Of a stretch of 64,000 nt of DNA, positions 47,099 through 55,524 are shown piece by piece. The position numbers and the translations under genes are program-made. Numbering within the stretch: position 1 is the first letter of the stretch; each line of letters begins with the position of its first letter. The notes under the pieces are model-generated. The model made no database searches. It was not told the DNA's origin and was given only the letters and a program-made list of their open reading frames with translations. Source of the DNA: Nonomuraea angiospora (GTDB lineage Bacteria > Actinomycetota > Actinomycetes > Streptosporangiales > Streptosporangiaceae); NCBI RefSeq assembly GCF_014873145.1, contig NZ_JADBEK010000001.1, forward strand, positions 7,626,001 through 7,690,000, read 5' to 3'.

Positions 47099-47668
47099 AT
47101 GCCTGCTCGCTCGCTCGTGCTGCTGGCCGCCTCGCTCCTCACGGGCTGCCTCGCGGCTCTGGTGTTGTACGTCCAGGACTCCGACCTGGTGCTCTTGAGT
47201 GAGCACCTGAACCATCCGTTCGCGCTCGGGTTGCCGGCCTGCGCGTTGATGGTGCTGGGCGCCCTCGAGCTGCGGTGGAGGTGGGTACGTGCCGCGGTCA
47301 TCATCCTTGGCGGGCTGGGGGCGAGTGCCGCGCTGTTCGCGGGGTCGATCGCTCTTGCGCTCACCGCCACCAAGGAGGTCGGCTTCGTCGCCGGGCCGGC
47401 CCCGTACAGCGTCCGCCTCCAGCAGTCGGCGGCGGGTCTCGGGCCGGACACGGTGATGCGGCTCAGCGTCCTCAGGGACGGCGGGTTGCTCACCAGGGAG
47501 TGGGAGCTCGGCTGCTTCAATGGCGACGACCCCGATGACGGCTTCGACTCGGTCAAGTGGACGGGGCCGAGTTCGGTCGAGATCCGGGTGGTCGACGGGC
47601 GAACGTTCCCCGTGGCCCTGGACCCCGCCTCAGGCCGGCCCCGGACCACCGCTTCCCTCAACTGCTGA
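47099..47668 (+). CDS. Hypothetical membrane protein
   Basis: 189 residues. Three hydrophobic helices (about 5-25, 37-55, 60-85) then an extracytoplasmic beta-rich part ending with a Cys. GAGGAG lies 8 nt before the ATG. Family unknown. The stop is 16 bp from the next methyltransferase start, so they may be co-transcribed. Confidence 0.65.
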   Translation: MPARSLVLLAASLLTGCLAALVLYVQDSDLVLLSEHLNHPFALGLPACALMVLGALELRWRWVRAAVIILGGLGASAALFAGSIALALTATKEVGFVAGPAPYSVRLQQSAAGLGPDTVMRLSVLRDGGLLTREWELGCFNGDDPDDGFDSVKWTGPSSVEIRVVDGRTFPVALDPASGRPRTTASLNC

Positions 47669-47684
47669 CCTGAAGGTTGCGTCC

Positions 47685-48461
47685 ATGGAAGATCTGTTCG
47701 GCGGGGCCGCGCCCTACTACGCCAGGTACCGTCCGGGCTACGGCGAGGCGGCGATGGAGCACCTGGCGGAGACGTTCGGCGCGGACAGCCGCGTGCTGGA
47801 TCTCGGCTGCGGTCCCGGGACGATCGCGATCCCGCTGGCCCGGCGGGTGCGGGCGGTGCTCGCGGTGGACCCGGCGCGGGAGATGCTCGCCGAGGGCAGG
47901 CGGCTGGCCGAGGGGGTCGCCAACATCGCCTGGTTGCAGGGGGATTCGACCGTTCTACGGGCGTTGCCGGCGTTCGAGCAGGTGGTGATGGGCCGGTCGT
48001 TCCACTGGATGGATCGCAGGTCCGTGCTGGCGGAGCTGGACGAGCTGCTGCCGACCGGCGGCGCGGTGGCTCTGGTCGGCCCGGCGAGGCAGCGGGGAGA
48101 GCCGTGGCAGCCGGACGCGCAACCGTGGCAGCCGGTCGAGAGGCGGGTGTGCGAGGAGTTCGGCCTCGGCATCCGCGCCGCCGCCGACTCCTTCCACGCC
48201 ACCGGCGAGCACCACCACGACGTGCTGGCCGCCTCGCCCTTCAGCAGGGTGGAATCCCGGGTGTTCGGCCGGCGGCTGGTCTGGGACGTGGAGGGGCTGA
48301 TCGGGCTCCAGCTCTCCTACTCCTACAGCTCGCCCGCCAGGCTCGGCGAGCGCCTGACGGCGTTCGTCGAGACGCTGCGACGGGCGTTGCTCGCCGACAA
48401 CCCGGCAGGCCGGTGGGAGCAGGAGCTGGTGAGCGAGGTGCTGGTCGCCAGGCGGCCCTGA
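47685..48461 (+). CDS. Class I SAM-dependent methyltransferase
   Basis: 258 residues. VLDLGCGPGTIAIPLARRV is motif I, AVDPAREMLAEGR follows; FHWMDRRSVLAELDELLPTGG marks the methyltransferase_11-type group often found near polyketide or sugar modification genes. GAAGG lies 8 nt before the ATG. Substrate unknown. Confidence 0.85.
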   Translation: MEDLFGGAAPYYARYRPGYGEAAMEHLAETFGADSRVLDLGCGPGTIAIPLARRVRAVLAVDPAREMLAEGRRLAEGVANIAWLQGDSTVLRALPAFEQVVMGRSFHWMDRRSVLAELDELLPTGGAVALVGPARQRGEPWQPDAQPWQPVERRVCEEFGLGIRAAADSFHATGEHHHDVLAASPFSRVESRVFGRRLVWDVEGLIGLQLSYSYSSPARLGERLTAFVETLRRALLADNPAGRWEQELVSEVLVARRP

Positions 48462-48477
48462 TCGCTCCAGGCGAAAT

Positions 48478-49689
48478 CTAGGGCTTTATCCGGCTGGCCC
48501 GGGACTCCAGGTATCGCTGCTCGGCGAGGCTGGCCGTGGACTTCGCGGCGCGCCGGTAGTGCTCGTACGCCCCGGCCGGGTCGCCGGTCTTCTCCAGCAG
48601 ATGCGCCCGTACGGACAGCAGCCGGTGATGCCCGGCCATCCGCTCGTCGCCGTCCAACGTGGACAGCAGGGCCAGCCCGGCCGCCGGGCCCTCGACCTCG
48701 GCGAGCGCGATCGCGCGGTTGAGGGTGACCATCGGGTTGGGCGCGATCCGTTCGAGGATCAGGTAGAGGGCGTGCACCTGCGGCCAGTCGGTCTCCTCGG
48801 CCGTGGCCGCGTCGGCGTGCGTGGCGGCGATGGCGGCCTGCAGCTGGTAGGGCCCCAGCGCCGGGCCGGCCAGCGACGCCTTGACCAGCTCGGTGCCCTC
48901 GTCGATCAGCCCGCGGTCCCACTTCGTACGGTCCTGCTCGTCCAGCGGTATCAGGTCGCCGGTCTCCGTCGTACGTGCCTGCCGGCGGGCGTCGGTCAGC
49001 AGCATCAGCGCGAGCAGCCCGGTCACCTCGCCGTCCTCGGGAAGCTGCGCGTGCACCATCCTGGCCAGCCGGATCGCCTCGCGCGCGAGGTCGGAGCGGT
49101 GCAGCTCGTGACCCGAGGAGGCGGTGTAGCCCTCGTTGAAGATCAGGTAGAGGACGTGCAGGACGACCCGCAGCCGCTCCTCGCGCTCCGGGCCCTCCGG
49201 CAGGCTGAACGAGCTGCCGGCGGCCTTGATGCGCTGCTTGGCCCGGCTGATCCTGGCCGCCATCGTGGCCTCCGGCACCAGGAACGCGCGGGCGATCTCG
49301 GCGGTGGTCAGGCCGCCGACCGCCCGCAGCGTCAGGGCGGTCTGGGAGGCCGCGGTCAGGATCGGATGGCAGCACAGGAACAGCAGGACGAGCGTGTCGT
49401 CGGTGTCCGGCACGTCCTCGGGCACCACCTCGGCGGCCGTGGCCGACTCCCGCTCGCGGCGCGCGTGGTCACTGCGCAGCTGGTCGATGAGCCGCCGGGA
49501 GGCGACGGTCACCAGCCAGCCGCGCGGGTTGTCCGGCAGTCCCTCGGCCGGCCACTGCACGCTGGCGGCGAGGACGGCCTCCTGCACGGCGTCCTCGCAC
49601 GCCTCGAACTGGCCGTGCCGGCGTATCAACGCGCCGAGGACCTGCGGCGTGAGCTCACGCAGCAGGTCCTCGATGGCGGATGTCGTCAT
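48478..49689 (-). CDS. ECF42-type RNA polymerase sigma factor
   Basis: 403 residues. Sigma-70 region 2 (ACEDAVQEAVLAASVQWP, NPRGWLVTVASRRLIDQLR) and region 4 (LTTAEIARAFLVPEATMAARISRAKQRI) are followed by a long C-terminal TPR-like extension of about 220 residues. This long tail and the adjacent DGPF protein are hallmarks of the ECF42 group, which has no classical anti-sigma factor; the tail is thought to control activity. It starts 4 bp within the DGPF gene's end, so they form one operon. The sensed stress is unknown. Confidence 0.88.
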   Translation of the reverse strand: MTTSAIEDLLRELTPQVLGALIRRHGQFEACEDAVQEAVLAASVQWPAEGLPDNPRGWLVTVASRRLIDQLRSDHARRERESATAAEVVPEDVPDTDDTLVLLFLCCHPILTAASQTALTLRAVGGLTTAEIARAFLVPEATMAARISRAKQRIKAAGSSFSLPEGPEREERLRVVLHVLYLIFNEGYTASSGHELHRSDLAREAIRLARMVHAQLPEDGEVTGLLALMLLTDARRQARTTETGDLIPLDEQDRTKWDRGLIDEGTELVKASLAGPALGPYQLQAAIAATHADAATAEETDWPQVHALYLILERIAPNPMVTLNRAIALAEVEGPAAGLALLSTLDGDERMAGHHRLLSVRAHLLEKTGDPAGAYEHYRRAAKSTASLAEQRYLESRASRIKP

Positions 49690-50057
49690 GCCTCCAATTG
49701 TCCGTCAGCGAACATCACCTGCCGCACCTCCACCCCCAGACCCTGGATCGCGGTGTCCGGGATCTGCGTCGCCAGCTCGATCGCCCGCTCCTTGTTCTCG
49801 CAGTCGATCAGGTAGAAGCCGCCCAGGTACTCCTTCGCCTCCAGGAAAGGGCCGTCGGTGACCACCGGCTGGCCGTTGCGTACGGACACCACCGCGGCCT
49901 GGGACGGGTCGACCAGCGCCTGCGTGGTGATCAGCTCGCCGGACTCCTTCAGCGCCTCCATGAACCTGCCGTGGCCCTCGCCGATCGCCGCCTTCTCCTC
50001 GTCGGTCAGCGCGTCCAGCACGGCCGGATTGATGTGCAGGCTGATCAGGAACTTCAT
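49686..50057 (-). CDS. YCII/DGPF-domain protein
   Basis: 123 residues. The TDGPFLEAKEYLGGFYLIDC segment is the DGPFAETKE motif; the fold is YCII-like ferredoxin. DGPF proteins are the usual partner and target of ECF42 sigma factors; their chemistry is unsettled. The stop overlaps the sigma factor start by 4 bp. Confidence 0.9.
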   Translation of the reverse strand: MKFLISLHINPAVLDALTDEEKAAIGEGHGRFMEALKESGELITTQALVDPSQAAVVSVRNGQPVVTDGPFLEAKEYLGGFYLIDCENKERAIELATQIPDTAIQGLGVEVRQVMFADGQLEA

Positions 50058-50101
50058 CGTGTCCTCCTCGTGGTTCGCGAGCCCCGGCCGGGGCCCTTCG
50101 A

Positions 50102-50221
50102 CCGGTTGGTCGGAGCCGCCGCCACCGTCTTGACATGCCCCGGCAGAACCTTCGCATGAATTTTTCGCCGTCCCTCCCCTGGGCCGATGTCAAGAAGCTC
50201 TCGGCCGCTCCGACCAACCGG
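50102..50221. promoter_or_regulatory. Two copies of a 15-bp operator in opposite orientation
   Basis: CCGGTTGGTCGGAGC (50102-50116) and GCTCCGACCAACCGG (50207-50221) are exact reverse complements 90 bp apart, between the DGPF and MFS genes. TTGACA lies at 50130-50135. Looping or joint control of both genes is possible; the binding protein is unknown. Confidence 0.55.
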
Positions 50222-50252
50222 CGAAACGTCGAGAGAACAGGGAGTTTCGGAT

Positions 50253-51740
50253 ATGCGAGTCAACCGGGCCTGGCTGGGGCTGGTGGTCCTCATGCTGCCG
50301 ACATTGCTCGTCGCGATGGACATGACGGCGTTGCTCCTCGCGCTCCCCCAGCTGAGCGCCGACCTGGGTGCCACCAACGTCGAGCAGCTGTGGATCAGTG
50401 ACGGCTACGGGTTCATGGTGGCCGGCATGGTCATCACGATGGGCACGCTCGGCGACCGGATCGGCCGCCGGCGGCTGCTGATGATCGGCGCGGCGGCGTT
50501 CGCGGTGCTGTCGGTCGTGGCCGCCTTCGCCGTCAGCCCGCTGATGCTGGTCATCGCACGGGCACTCCTGGGCATCGCCGGGGCGACCCTGGCGCCGTCC
50601 ACCCTCGCCTTGATCACCAACATGTTCCGCGACGGACGGCAGCGCGGGCAGGCCATCGCGATCTGGGCGACCTGCCAGTTCGCCGGCGGCGCGCTCGGAC
50701 CCGTGCTCGCCGGGTTCCTGCTCCAGCACTTCTGGTGGGGATCGGTGTTCCTGGTCGCCGTGCCGGCGATGGCGCTGCTGCTGCTCGCCGGGCCGGTCCT
50801 GCTGCCGGAGTTCCGCAGCGACCAGGCCGGGCGGCTGGACCTGGCCGGCGTCGGGCTGTCGCTCGTGGCGGTGCTGCTGATGGTCTACGGCATCAAGCAG
50901 CTGAGCGTCGAGAGCGTGCCGGTCGTGCCGGCGGTGGCCCTGGTCGCCGGCGCGGCCGTCGGGTCGCTGTTCGTACGCCGGCAGCTGCGGCTGGAGACGC
51001 CGCTGCTGGACCTGCGGCTGTTCCGCAACCGCCCGTTCACGGCCGTGATCGTCGGGCTGGTCTTCGCCGGCGTCGCCATGGCCGGCACGGGCCTGCTGGT
51101 GACCCAGTACCTGCAGAGCGTGCTGGGCTTCTCGCCGGTCGCGTCGGCGCTCCTGTTCGCGCCCATGGGCCTGGGCGTGGCGGTCGGCACCATGGCCGCG
51201 CCGGCGCTGGCCCGGCGGATGAAGCAGACGACCGCGATCGCCGGCGGGCTGGCGGGGTCGTCGCTGGGCAGCCTGCTGCTGGTCGCCGTCGACGGTACGG
51301 GCGCGCTGCCGCTGGTGATGATCGGCATCACCGTGTTGGCGCTGGGCACCGGCCCGCTGTTCGCGCTGGGCACCGGCCTGGTCGTCGGGTCCGTGCCACC
51401 GGAGCGCGCCGGCTCGGCGGCGTCGATGTCGGAGACCGGCAACTACTTCGGCGGCTCGCTCGGCTTCGCGCTGCTCGGCGTGGTGGCCGCGATGGTCTAC
51501 CGCAGCCGGATGGACGGCACGTCCGACTCGCTGGCGGGCGCGGTCGCCGCCGGCCGGCACCTTCCCGCCGACCAGGGCGCGGAACTGCTGCACGCCGCGC
51601 GGGAGGCGTTCACCGCCAGCCTGCACGTCACCGGGGGCGTCGGCGCGGTCATCTTCGCCGGGCTGGCCGTACTGGTCCTGGCGATGCGCCCGGCAGCCCG
51701 GACCACCTCCGCCCCGCTCCCCGAGGCGGCCCGCTCATAG
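50253..51740 (+). CDS. MFS drug:H+ antiporter, DHA2 type
   Basis: 495 residues with about 14 hydrophobic helices. GTLGDRIGRRRLL after helix 2 is the MFS motif A, and ARALLGIAGATLAPSTLALI is the DHA2 motif C-like segment. It exports drugs or quaternary amines in exchange for protons. GGGAG 8 nt before the ATG supports the start. Inverted operator copies upstream suggest regulation together with the ECF42 unit. Confidence 0.9.
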   Translation: MRVNRAWLGLVVLMLPTLLVAMDMTALLLALPQLSADLGATNVEQLWISDGYGFMVAGMVITMGTLGDRIGRRRLLMIGAAAFAVLSVVAAFAVSPLMLVIARALLGIAGATLAPSTLALITNMFRDGRQRGQAIAIWATCQFAGGALGPVLAGFLLQHFWWGSVFLVAVPAMALLLLAGPVLLPEFRSDQAGRLDLAGVGLSLVAVLLMVYGIKQLSVESVPVVPAVALVAGAAVGSLFVRRQLRLETPLLDLRLFRNRPFTAVIVGLVFAGVAMAGTGLLVTQYLQSVLGFSPVASALLFAPMGLGVAVGTMAAPALARRMKQTTAIAGGLAGSSLGSLLLVAVDGTGALPLVMIGITVLALGTGPLFALGTGLVVGSVPPERAGSAASMSETGNYFGGSLGFALLGVVAAMVYRSRMDGTSDSLAGAVAAGRHLPADQGAELLHAAREAFTASLHVTGGVGAVIFAGLAVLVLAMRPAARTTSAPLPEAARS

Positions 51741-51748
51741 CCCGGCCG

Positions 51749-52390
51749 CTAGGCGGGGACCAGGGCCTTCGACCGGTCGGTGGCCATGTGGATGGCGAAG
51801 ACGCCGAGGATCGTGCCGGTGACGTAGCGCTGGACGCGGAGCCAGAGGGGGCGGCTGCCCAGGAAGGCGGCCAGGGCGCCGGCCGAGATGGCGATCAGGC
51901 CGTTGACGGTGGTGGCGACGACGATCTGGACCGAGCCGAGCGCCAGGCTCTGCAGCAGTACGTGGCCCATCGAAGGCTCGATGAACTGCGGGAGCAGCGA
52001 GAGGTACAGGATGGCGATCTTGGGGTTGAGCAGGCAGGTGAGCAGGCCCATGCCGAACAGCTTGCGCGGGGGTTCGGGCGTGAGCGTGCGCGGCTCGAAG
52101 GCCGAGGTGCCGCCCGGCTTGAGGGCGTTCCAGGCCAGCCAGAGCAGGTACGCGGCGCCGGCGAGCTTGAGCGCCGTGTAGGCGGCCGGCACGTACGCGA
52201 AGATCGCCGTCAGCCCCAGGCACGTCGCGGCCAGGTAGAGCGTGAAGCCGAGGAAGACGCCGGTGAGGGAGATCAGACCGGCCCGGCGGCCCTGGGTGAT
52301 CGATCGTGAGACCAGATAGACCATGTTCGGCCCGGGCGTGAGAACCATGCCCAAGGACACCAACGCGATTCCGATCAAGCCGCCCGTCAT
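51749..52390 (-). CDS. LysE/RhtB-family amino acid exporter
   Basis: 213 residues with about six helices. The family start VSLGMVLTPGPNMVYLVSRS and the helix pattern are clear. RhtB-type transporters export homoserine, threonine or other amino acids. Convergent with the MFS gene, 8 bp apart. Confidence 0.88.
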   Translation of the reverse strand: MTGGLIGIALVSLGMVLTPGPNMVYLVSRSITQGRRAGLISLTGVFLGFTLYLAATCLGLTAIFAYVPAAYTALKLAGAAYLLWLAWNALKPGGTSAFEPRTLTPEPPRKLFGMGLLTCLLNPKIAILYLSLLPQFIEPSMGHVLLQSLALGSVQIVVATTVNGLIAISAGALAAFLGSRPLWLRVQRYVTGTILGVFAIHMATDRSKALVPA

Positions 52391-52477
52391 ATCGGCAGAT
52401 TAGCGGACATATCCGGTCGCGCGCATCCCCCTTTCGTCGCGCTGCGTATTCGATCCGTTGCTGGGGAGTAGGGAGGA

Positions 52478-53434
52478 ATGCAGTTCGACGACGACGCGCA
52501 ACTCGATCCGTCGCAGGTCGAGGACGTACGGGCCTCGGGTCCGCAGCCGGGCTGGGGCGGGATGCCGGGCGGGTGCACGTTGCCCATCGGCGGACGCGGC
52601 GGCTGCGGCGGCTGCCTGATGTTGATCCTGGCGGCGGCCGGGCTGTTCCTGTTCGGGGTCATCCCCTCGCCGTTCAGCGGCCAGGGAGGCGGGCCGCAGG
52701 GCGGTGGGCTGCAGCCGAGCGCCCCGGCCACGTGGCCGGGGGCCGCCCCGACCGGAAACCTGGCGGCGCGGTGCCGGACGGGCGCCGATGCCGAGCAGTC
52801 CGAGGACTGCCGCGTCGTCGGCACGGTCAACAGCATCCAGTCGTACTGGCGGCAGGCGTTCCAGGAGCGCGGGCGCACGTACAGGCCCGCCAGGACCGTG
52901 CTGTTCTCCAACGCGGTCGAGACCGGCTGCGGCACGGCCGACGCCGCCGTGGGCCCCTTCTACTGCCCCGTCGATCGCAAGGTCTACCTCGACCTGTCGT
53001 TCTTCAACACGCTCCAGCGCGACTTCGGCGCCGAGGGCGGTCCGTTCGCGCAGGCGTACGTGGTCGCCCACGAGTACGGCCACCACGTCCAGAACCTGCT
53101 CGGCACCATGAACAGGGTCGGCCCCGACAGCAGGCCGGGCGCCGGCAGCCCGTCGGTGCGACTGGAGCTGCAGGCCGACTGCTACGCGGGCGTCTGGGCG
53201 CACAACGCGGTCAAGACCGGCTTCTTCCGGCAGCCGTTCTCCCAGACGGACATCGACCAGGCGCTCAGCGCGGCCTCGGCGGTGGGCGACGACAGCATCC
53301 AGCGCCGCACGCAGGGCCGGGTGACCCCCGACGCCTTCACCCACGGCACGTCGCGGCAGCGGAAGAGCTGGTTCACCGTCGGGTACGACAGCGGGGACCC
53401 CAAGCGGTGCGACACGTTCTCCGGAGGTATTTGA
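52478..53434 (+). CDS. YpfJ-like neutral zinc metallopeptidase (copy 1)
   Basis: 318 residues. One membrane helix (residues about 46-62) follows a Gly/Pro-rich cytoplasmic N-terminus with C-rich segments; the extracytoplasmic domain contains HEYGHH (198-203, zinc ligands and catalytic Glu) and LELQADCYAGVWAHNAV. The YpfJ family is predicted to be a neutral zinc metallopeptidase, but its substrate is unknown. It is followed by a second copy 54 bp downstream. Confidence 0.9.
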   Translation: MQFDDDAQLDPSQVEDVRASGPQPGWGGMPGGCTLPIGGRGGCGGCLMLILAAAGLFLFGVIPSPFSGQGGGPQGGGLQPSAPATWPGAAPTGNLAARCRTGADAEQSEDCRVVGTVNSIQSYWRQAFQERGRTYRPARTVLFSNAVETGCGTADAAVGPFYCPVDRKVYLDLSFFNTLQRDFGAEGGPFAQAYVVAHEYGHHVQNLLGTMNRVGPDSRPGAGSPSVRLELQADCYAGVWAHNAVKTGFFRQPFSQTDIDQALSAASAVGDDSIQRRTQGRVTPDAFTHGTSRQRKSWFTVGYDSGDPKRCDTFSGGI

Positions 53435-53488
53435 TACCGCCCTGTGGGGAAGTTGTCATGCGGTCGCATCCCCAGAAGGGACGTCAGT

Positions 53489-54337
53489 ATGGATTTCAGG
53501 GACGACGTCGAACTCGACTCCTCACAGGTCGAGGATGCCGGCGGCGGTTATTCGGGCGGTGGTGGTGGCGGCGGCTTCCCCGGCGGCATGATCCTCGGCG
53601 GTGGCGGCATCGTCAGCCTGATCGTGCTCGTGCTGGTCGTCGTGCTGAACAACGTGGGCGGCGGCGGTGGCGGCGAGCCCGAGCAGCGGCGGTCCCCGTC
53701 CAACCTGTCCGGGCAGTGCCAGACGGGCAAGGACGCCGACCAGTCGGAGCGGTGCCGGGTGGTGGGCGTGGTCAACAGCATCCAGGACTACTGGAAGCAG
53801 GAAATTTCGGGATATCGGGCGGCGAAGACCATCCTCTACTCCGGCCGGTTACGTACGGGCTGCGGCACGGCCAGCTCGGCGGTCGGCCCCTTCTACTGCC
53901 CCAGCGACCAGCGCGTCTATCTCGACCTGAGCTTCTTCGACCAGCTCCACACCCAGTTCGGCGCCAAGGGCGGCCCGTTCGCGCAGGCGTACGTGATCGC
54001 CCACGAGTACGGCCACCACGTGCAGAATCTGCTCGGCGCGCTCGACACCGGCGGCTCCTCCGTCTCCACCGAACTCCAGGCGGACTGCTACGCCGGCGTC
54101 TGGGCGCACAACGCGGTCAAGACCGGCTTCTACGAGAAGCCGTTCACCCAGTCGGATATCTCCGAAGCCCTGGACGCCGCCGCGGCGGTCGGCGACGACA
54201 GAATCCAGCAACGCACGCAAGGCAGAATCGATCCTGAATCGTTCACGCACGGCAGCTCCGAGCAACGCGTCAACGCCTTCCAGCGCGGCTACGAAAACGG
54301 CTCGGCGGGCGCCTGCGAACCGGGCGACCTGCGCTGA
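53489..54337 (+). CDS. YpfJ-like neutral zinc metallopeptidase (copy 2)
   Basis: 282 residues, a shorter paralogue of the preceding gene: Gly-rich cytoplasmic start, one helix (about 32-52), the HEYGHH site at 172-177 and the same C-terminal ordering. GAAGGGA precedes the ATG. Tandem duplication is evident from shared segments such as SSQVED, VVGxVNSIQ and DRxVYLDLSFF. The two may be co-transcribed. Confidence 0.9.
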   Translation: MDFRDDVELDSSQVEDAGGGYSGGGGGGGFPGGMILGGGGIVSLIVLVLVVVLNNVGGGGGGEPEQRRSPSNLSGQCQTGKDADQSERCRVVGVVNSIQDYWKQEISGYRAAKTILYSGRLRTGCGTASSAVGPFYCPSDQRVYLDLSFFDQLHTQFGAKGGPFAQAYVIAHEYGHHVQNLLGALDTGGSSVSTELQADCYAGVWAHNAVKTGFYEKPFTQSDISEALDAAAAVGDDRIQQRTQGRIDPESFTHGSSEQRVNAFQRGYENGSAGACEPGDLR

Positions 54338-54372
54338 CGCTCCCGGACAACGCAAGGAATCGGATTCTCTCC

Positions 54373-54378
54373 TAAAAT
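54373..54378 (+). promoter_or_regulatory. -10 box of the small conserved protein gene
   Basis: TAAAAT, 7 nt before the GTG start, suggesting leaderless mRNA. No good -35 is visible. Confidence 0.45.
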
Positions 54379-54385
54379 CGGGGGG

Positions 54386-54682
54386 GTGATCTTCAAGCTT
54401 GTCGGCGACGGCCGCCCTTATCCCGACCACGGTCTCTCGAACCGGGAGTGGGCGCAGATCCCTCCACGGCAGGTCCGGCTCGACTCATTGATCACCACGA
54501 AGGCCGTACTGGACCTGCATTCGCTGCTCGCCGCCGACTCCACCTTCTACGGAGACCTTTTTCCGCACGTGGTGCAGTGGCAGGGCGAGCTCTATCTGGA
54601 GGACGGCCTGCACCGCGCGTTGCGCGCGGCCCTGCACCAAAGATCGATCCTGCACGCCAGGGTCCTCGAGCTGCCCAACTGA
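54386..54682 (+). CDS. Conserved small actinobacterial protein, sometimes named VapB-like
   Basis: 98 residues. MIFKLVGDGRPYPDHG, DSTFYGDLFPHVVQWQG and YLEDGLHRALRAALHQRS are strongly family-like; databases often label such proteins VapB-type antitoxin, but no PIN-domain toxin is next to it and the fold rather resembles a ParB/HTH-type helper. GTG start. I would not assign a function. Confidence 0.7.
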   Translation: MIFKLVGDGRPYPDHGLSNREWAQIPPRQVRLDSLITTKAVLDLHSLLAADSTFYGDLFPHVVQWQGELYLEDGLHRALRAALHQRSILHARVLELPN

Positions 54683-54693
54683 GAAACGAAAAA

Positions 54694-54722
54694 GGGAGCC
54701 GCGAATGCCGCGGCTCCCTTTT
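54694..54722. terminator. Bidirectional rho-independent terminator
   Basis: GGGAGCCGCG pairs with CGCGGCTCCC (10 bp, 5-nt loop), with A-rich and T-rich flanks on both sides, ending both the small-protein gene and the fucose operon from the opposite strand. Confidence 0.92.
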
Positions 54723-54819
54723 CGTATGCGCGCCATAAATGATGTTGGAAAGCCCCCGCCTGACCTGGTGGGGCCACCCCCGCCATTCGATCCCACCGTC
54801 GCCGCGGTGCCGGCCGCGC

Positions 54820-55524
54820 TCAGCGGGGGAGGGATTCGGTGGTGCGCAGGTATTCCCTCAATCCCCGTTCGGTGCTGTTGACGTGCAGCAGTGCAGCGGC
54901 CTGGCTGAGAGCGGCGTCACGGGTGGACAGGGCCGTGAAGATCGCCTCGTGCTCGGCGAGGGTGCGGCCCGCAGCGTCGGCGTCAACGAGGCCACGCCAG
55001 ATGCGGGCGCGCAACGTACGGCCGGAGATGGCCTCCAGGAGGGTGAGCAGCGTGTCGTTGCCCGTGGCTGAGACGACGGCACGGTGGAAGGCCGCGTCGT
55101 GGGCGTTGAGCCGTTCGACGTCGTCGCGGGCCTCACGCATGGCGTCCAAGTGCTGTTGCACCTCGGCGAGTTGTTCGTCGGAGATCCGGATCGCGGCCAG
55201 TGCTGTGGCGACCGGTTCGAGGAGCCGACGTACCTCCATCAGATCCTGCAGGGCGGCCGAGTCGCCCTGCAGCAGCTCCACAGCCCCGCCGAGACCCTCG
55301 AAGAGCAGACTCGGCTGCAGGCTGGTCACGTACGTGCCGTCCCCCCGCCGGATCTCCAGGACTCGCGCGACGGCCAGTGCCTTGACCGCTTCCCGTGCGA
55401 GGTTGCGGGACAGGCCCAGTTGAGCGGCCAGGTCCGGTTCCGGTGGCAGCTTCGAACCCGGCGGCAGGGCCCCGGTGCGGATCAGTTCCCGGATCTGCTC
55501 AATGGCCTTGTCGGTCAAAGACAA
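54820..55524 (-). CDS. GntR/FadR-family regulator of the sugar-acid operon
   Basis: About 234 residues. The N-terminal winged helix LPPEPDLAAQLGLSRNLAREAVKAL and the FCD helical domain with its metal-binding His region are typical of FadR-subgroup GntR regulators that sense sugar acids or carboxylates. The TTG at 55524 has GAGGAG 6 nt upstream and lies inside the last codons of the aldo-keto reductase; the longer frame to 55599 is unlikely. It closes the operon, the usual location for a local repressor. Confidence 0.88.
   Translation of the reverse strand: MSLTDKAIEQIRELIRTGALPPGSKLPPEPDLAAQLGLSRNLAREAVKALAVARVLEIRRGDGTYVTSLQPSLLFEGLGGAVELLQGDSAALQDLMEVRRLLEPVATALAAIRISDEQLAEVQQHLDAMREARDDVERLNAHDAAFHRAVVSATGNDTLLTLLEAISGRTLRARIWRGLVDADAAGRTLAEHEAIFTALSTRDAALSQAAALLHVNSTERGLREYLRTTESLPR

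Noticed and set aside
46950..47110. Minus-strand frame ending AAEYRAVAEPPM
   Set aside because: Looks slightly protein-like but lacks a start and overlaps a better supported plus-strand gene.
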